From contig JADGRE010000009.1 of NCBI GenBank assembly GCA_017881185.1, positions 1-55,590 on the forward strand: a stretch of 55,590 bases of DNA, given 5' to 3'. The DNA is from Pseudomonadota bacterium. GTDB lineage: Bacteria; Myxococcota_A; Polyangia; Polyangiales; JAFGIB01. The position numbers and the translations under genes are program-made. The notes under the pieces are model-generated. The model did no database searches and was not told the origin of the DNA. It saw only the letters and a list, made by a program, of their open reading frames with translations. Of this stretch, positions 52,434-55,590 are shown piece after piece; within the stretch, counting starts at the first letter, position 1; the number at the start of each line of letters is the position of its first letter.

Positions 52434-53702
52434 ATGCGTACCGCCTTCAAGACCCCGAGTCCCGTCCTGCTTGGCTGCCTCGTCATGATGGCAGTCGGTG
52501 TCCCCGGTGTGCTCGACCGCATCGCCAACGGTCAGCCCGCGAGCCCACAGCTCATTCCCTGGGGCCTGTGGATCGCGGTGTACACCTTCTTCTCAGGCAT
52601 CGCCGCTGGCGCTTACGTGGTGGCCGCTCTGGCGTACGTGTTCGACTATCGGCGCTTCCGGCCGCTGGTGCCTTTCGCGCTGCTGGTTTCGCTGGTTTCG
52701 CTGGTGTCTGCCATCGTCTTCGTTCTGGCGGACCTCGGACATCCCGAACGCGCGTTCCACATCCTGTTGCGTTCCAACACCCGCTCGATGATGGCGTGGG
52801 TCATCGGACTGTACAACGTGTTCGGGATCGTGCTGGTGACGATGCTCGGCGTCCTGCTACGCCCGGCCTTTGCCCAGCGCGCAGCTGAGGGCGGCGGACG
52901 GCTGTCGAAGTTTCTGGCCTTCGGCTACGTGCACGGCGCGCCGCCACCGGATGATTCGTTTGGCCTGAAGCTGCTGGGCATGGTGGGCTTGGCCTGTGCC
53001 CTGGGCCTGGGCGGCGGCGTGGGCGCGCTGTTCTCCGTGCTGGGTAGCCGGGCCTTCTGGCACTCGGGCCTGTTCCCGATCACCTTCTTGATCTCGGCGC
53101 TGTTGTCGGGTCTGGCGTTCGTCCTGGGTGGCGCCAGCCTGCTCGGGCGCGGCGGCAACGCGTTCAAGGGCACGCTGCTGATTCTCGGACGCCTGATCGG
53201 CTACCTGCTGGTCGTCGAGATGATCATCCTGCCTGCCGAGACGCTGATCGTCATCAACGGCGGGATCCCTTCGCACATCAGCGTGCTCAAGGCGATTGGC
53301 GCGGGCCCCTATCCGTGGGTGTTCTGGATCCTGCAGGTCGGCATCGGCATGCTCTCCGCGCTCTTGCTGGTCTTCCTCCCGAAGCGCACGTCGCTCGCGG
53401 CGGTGTCAGTTGCATCGCTGTGCGTGCTGGTCGGCGTCTTCGCCTTCCGCCTGAACTTCGTCATCCCGCAGCTTGCCATCGGTGACTTCGCGATCTCCGA
53501 CGGTCAGGGCACGTACCTGCCCGACCTGGTCGAGTGGTCGCTGGTCGCGTTCGGTGCGGGCCTGGCGGGCACGATGCTGTTCATCGGCAGCAAGCTGCTG
53601 CCCGTGTTTTCTGGAAATACGCCGCTCGACTTCGAGTTGGCCACGCGATGGGTCGCGCGTCCATGGAGCGGCTTGCTTCGTCATCAGGAAGAGTGGAGGT
53701 GA
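52434..53702 (+). CDS. NrfD/polysulfide-reductase-type integral membrane subunit
   Basis: 422 residues with about ten transmembrane helices. The N-terminal PWGLWIAVYTFFSGIAAGAYVV and LADLGHPERAFHILL with NTRSMMAWV are NrfD family features; NrfD proteins exchange electrons with quinones and usually partner a ferredoxin-like NrfC subunit or a cytochrome. No Fe-S or molybdopterin subunit is adjacent; only a small membrane protein follows. With the decaheme cytochrome nearby, a quinone-to-cytochrome role is plausible. ATG at 52434 with AGGTG upstream; an ATG at 52413 is possible. Confidence 0.87.
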   Translation: MRTAFKTPSPVLLGCLVMMAVGVPGVLDRIANGQPASPQLIPWGLWIAVYTFFSGIAAGAYVVAALAYVFDYRRFRPLVPFALLVSLVSLVSAIVFVLADLGHPERAFHILLRSNTRSMMAWVIGLYNVFGIVLVTMLGVLLRPAFAQRAAEGGGRLSKFLAFGYVHGAPPPDDSFGLKLLGMVGLACALGLGGGVGALFSVLGSRAFWHSGLFPITFLISALLSGLAFVLGGASLLGRGGNAFKGTLLILGRLIGYLLVVEMIILPAETLIVINGGIPSHISVLKAIGAGPYPWVFWILQVGIGMLSALLLVFLPKRTSLAAVSVASLCVLVGVFAFRLNFVIPQLAIGDFAISDGQGTYLPDLVEWSLVAFGAGLAGTMLFIGSKLLPVFSGNTPLDFELATRWVARPWSGLLRHQEEWR

Positions 53703-53705
53703 GTC

Positions 53706-54191
53706 ATGGGCACCGAGCAAACAATCTTCATCGCAACGGCTGCCATCGCGTTCGGCACCGCACTTCTGGCTGTGATCACTCAATGGCTCAAGGCCGACGA
53801 GCTCGCCGCAGGCATGGAAGAAGACGTACGCATGAATCTCGACCGGATGCGCACCGCTGCACAGGATCCACCCGAAAGAGTCGCCATCGCGCGCGCCGAA
53901 GCGTTCGAGGGAGAGGCGCCGGCGCCCGCCCGCCTGGCCGATGACGAGACCGCGCTCTCGCGCTTGTTCCTGGGTTGGGGCGCGGCCGGTACCTTCACCG
54001 GCATGGCGCTCGGCGGCGTGATGTGGGGCGTCGTCGGCGCACTGATGGGAGCCGTCGTGCTCAGCGCCCTGTCGATTGCCTTGGTCGTCGTCGCAGTGCT
54101 CGTGGTCGACCACGCGCGGGCCAAGCTCGCGCAAGAGCGCGCGGCTGCGAAACCCAAGTCCGCTGCGCGGTACCCGCAATACGCGGAGTAG
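53706..54191 (+). CDS. Small membrane protein following NrfD-like gene
   Basis: 161 residues. One transmembrane helix at the N-terminus (about 6-25), a polar middle of 60 residues, then two close helices (about 88-135) and a basic tail. It starts 3 bases after the NrfD stop with GGAGGTGA upstream, so the pair is an operon. It may be an accessory subunit. No family recognised. Confidence 0.78.
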   Translation: MGTEQTIFIATAAIAFGTALLAVITQWLKADELAAGMEEDVRMNLDRMRTAAQDPPERVAIARAEAFEGEAPAPARLADDETALSRLFLGWGAAGTFTGMALGGVMWGVVGALMGAVVLSALSIALVVVAVLVVDHARAKLAQERAAAKPKSAARYPQYAE

Positions 54192-54228
54192 CCAGCGCTC
54201 CACTTCGCTCGTCACGCTGCGGCCCGTC

Positions 54229-54259
54229 GCCCTCCCAGCCCCACTGGGAGGGCGATTTT
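54229..54259 (+). terminator. Intrinsic terminator of the NrfD operon
   Basis: GCCCTCCCAG (54229-54238) and CTGGGAGGGC (54244-54253) form a perfect 10-base stem with a 5-base loop, followed by GATTTTG. Confidence 0.8.
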
Positions 54260-54336
54260 GCCTTACGAGCTAACGTAGTGTTATCGGACGTTGGAAACGT
54301 GGGCAAGGCAGCCGATCCCCGACGAAAGGTAAGAAG

Positions 54337-54750
54337 ATGAAGAGTCAACCCAAGGCAGCAGGCAAAGCGGCCTCCAAACTCATCAGCGAAAAGATTAGCG
54401 ACTTGGCTGACTGGAGAGGCAAGACACTCGCAAGGATGCGCACCCTGATCAGGGAGGCCGACCCTGAGGTCGTGGAAGAGTGGAAGTGGATGGGGACCCC
54501 GGTATGGTCCCATGACGGCGGCATCTGCACGGGAGAGTCGTACAAGTCGATAGTGAAGCTGACCTTCTTCAAGGGCGCTTCCTTGAAAGATCCTGCCAAG
54601 CTCTTCAACTCGAGCCTCGACGGGAACGTAAGGCGCGCCATCGACATTCACGAGGGTGAGGACATTGACGCCGATGCCTTCAAGGCGCTCATCCGCGCGG
54701 CCGTCGCTCTCAATGCTTCCGGCGCAAAGAAGTCCACGAAACGCAAGTGA
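54337..54750 (+). CDS. DUF1801 (YdhG-like) protein
   Basis: 137 residues. The DUF1801 pattern is clear: LARMRTLIREADPEVVEEWKWMGTPVWSHDGGI, then KLTFFKGASL and a C-terminal helix. The family has an iron-chaperone-like fold but no known reaction. The gene has visibly lower GC than its neighbours (for example aaaagattagcgacttggctgact at the start), which suggests recent arrival. AAGG lies before the ATG. It stands alone after a terminator. Confidence 0.85.
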   Translation: MKSQPKAAGKAASKLISEKISDLADWRGKTLARMRTLIREADPEVVEEWKWMGTPVWSHDGGICTGESYKSIVKLTFFKGASLKDPAKLFNSSLDGNVRRAIDIHEGEDIDADAFKALIRAAVALNASGAKKSTKRK

Positions 54751-54774
54751 GCATTCCGGGCAGCGCACCGGGGG

Positions 54775-55077
54775 ATGCGCCCCCGTGCACCGCAGCGCCC
54801 TTGGTACTTCGACTACAACCGCTACGTGCTCTACGGCAACACGCAACACCAGCCCGTCACCGAAGCCTCAGACCTGCGTCATCGCCCTGATCCCACGCCG
54901 CTCGCGCTCTTTCAACGAGAACTCGCGGATCTTCTCCGCCAGGCCTTCGAAGCCGGGCAGCCCGTAGAGCGCCACACTGTGCTCACTTCGATCCGTGGTC
55001 TCCAGCCTCACGCAACCGTGGCCAAGCAGTCGCATGCCGAAAGGTTTCTCGACTGCAACATGTCACATTCGCGCTGA
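54775..55077 (+). other. Unassigned open frame, possibly a gene remnant
   Basis: A 100-codon frame with a protein-like stretch (WYFDYNRYVLYGNTQ, then LALFQRELADLLRQAFEAGQP). No ribosome site is obvious and it is cut by a stop just before the saccharopine-dehydrogenase-like fragment in another frame. I recognise no family. Confidence 0.25.
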
Positions 55078-55078
55078 C

Positions 55079-55300
55079 GCTTGGACGGCGTCTGGGAAGC
55101 AGCTGACACTCTTCCTGGATACACCTCTGGGCTACACGATCACGGCGCCAGCCGCCCTGGCGTGCGCGCAGCGCGCGCTCGCAGCCAACGCGCCCACAGG
55201 TGCGCTCGCGCCCAGTCAGTTGATCGGCACCGCGGCGATGCTCGCGCTGCCTGGCGTGGTGCTGCACGAAGACGGCGCCGGTGTGCAGCGCGTCGCGTGA
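55079..55300 (+). pseudogene. C-terminal remnant of a saccharopine-dehydrogenase-family protein
   Basis: In one frame this stretch reads as the end of a saccharopine dehydrogenase/reductase-like protein: LGYTITAPAALACAQRAL, then GALAPSQLIGTAAM and a short tail to a stop at 55298-55300. The catalytic and NAD-binding parts are absent upstream and there is no start in context, so it is most likely a truncated gene. Similarity is by pattern only. Confidence 0.4.
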
Positions 55301-55496
55301 CCTGGCCGCTGCAAGAGCACGTGCAAGGGACATCCACGATGACGCTGCCGAGGCCGATCGGTTCGGCGGTGCGTGCGCAGTGGGGGCATTGAACGCAGGA
55401 CGTCGTGCGTGGTTGCGCGGCGAGGATGCGCTGCGCGCAGTGAGGGCAGATGAGCGAAGTGGGGGCTGCGGATTTATTGCAGTGGGGGCAGTGCAT
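55140..55496 (-). CDS. Zinc-ribbon protein, 3' part overlapping a remnant
   Basis: The frame starts MHCPHCNKSAAPTSLICPHC and continues CVQCPHCARTAEP and CTCSCS, two or three CxxC pairs typical of small zinc ribbons. After about residue 60 the sequence becomes Arg/Ala-rich and is simply antisense to the saccharopine-type remnant. The gene was probably longer or shorter before the junction near 55310. The start at 55494-55496 lacks a good ribosome site. Confidence 0.45.
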   Translation of the reverse strand: MHCPHCNKSAAPTSLICPHCAQRILAAQPRTTSCVQCPHCARTAEPIGLGSVIVDVPCTCSCSGQVTRRAAHRRRLRAAPRQAARASPRCRSTDWARAHLWARWLRARAARTPGRLAP

Positions 55497-55526
55497 CTCA
55501 GGCTTGCGTCGGACTCTTCACAGACG

Positions 55527-55590
55527 CTACTGCGAGCGAGCGTCGAAGCTCGGCAAGGAGCTGAAGCGCTTGACGTGGTGCTCCTCGTCG
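55527..55590 (-). CDS. Possible 3' end of a gene entering from the right
   Basis: An open frame from the window edge to a TAG at 55527-55529 encodes about 20 residues (DEEHHVKRFSSLPSF then DARSQ). Too short to assign. Confidence 0.25.
   Translation of the reverse strand, partial: DEEHHVKRFSSLPSFDARSQ

Overview
The window is GC-rich, tightly packed, bacterial chromosomal DNA. The gene repertoire points to a Myxococcota-type (former deltaproteobacterial) genome: many lipoproteins, NtrC-type and atypical response regulators, an OmcA/MtrC-type decaheme cytochrome, ATGA-coupled operons and a complete beta-oxidation cluster. No marker gene here fixes the genus, so the phylum-level call is inference. 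I see no rRNA, CRISPR array, prophage or insertion sequence. There is one tRNA, tRNA-Pro(CGG).

Left third (1-24.6 kb), mostly housekeeping. It opens with a membrane Fe-S oxidoreductase cut by the window edge, a DUF1232 protein, a TPR lipoprotein, a receiver-plus-XRE regulator next to tRNA-Pro, rsmB-rseP with a degenerate-GGDEF response regulator upstream, and a DUF2752 protein facing a conserved hypothetical. Then follow an ArsA-like ATPase coupled to glmU, a heme operon (hypothetical, ccsA/hemX-like, hemA, hemC), thioredoxin, an FmdB-type zinc ribbon, a PcrA/UvrD helicase with a C-terminal Tudor-like domain, an ECF sigma factor/anti-sigma/secreted protein trio, and trmH coupled to a class A PBP.

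Middle (24.6-36.3 kb). aroA is followed by the most unusual locus: a short lipoprotein-like peptide ending in a two-cysteine motif, a strong intrinsic terminator, an intact DUF692/MNIO oxidase, a DUF2063-type partner protein and a coupled HExxH metallopeptidase. This looks like a bufferin-like RiPP system with an added peptidase. Beyond it lie a lipoprotein, a MepA-type murein endopeptidase, a gamma-carbonic-anhydrase-fold protein, a ribbon-helix-helix/zinc-ribbon protein linked through a shared palindrome to a UbiB-like kinase plus a small helical protein, and a P-type ATPase that has lost its whole catalytic core.

Fatty-acid block (36.4-43.4 kb). Two acyl-CoA dehydrogenases and a TetR regulator face a MaoC-like hydratase, a two-domain FabG4-like reductase and a thiolase. 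Three copies of CTACC-N4-GGTAG between the arms suggest TetR control. Electrons from the dehydrogenases could pass through ETF to the Fe-S membrane protein at the left edge.

Respiratory block (43.5-54.2 kb). It contains a 1295-residue decaheme surface cytochrome with an N-terminal collagen-like/cysteine repeat region, a 1-kb non-coding stretch with an FNR-type box, a membrane-anchored PhnD-like binding protein coupled to a histidine kinase and an NtrC-type sigma-54 activator, and an NrfD-like membrane protein with a small partner. The right end (54.3-55.6 kb) holds a DUF1801 gene and degraded or chimeric fragments.
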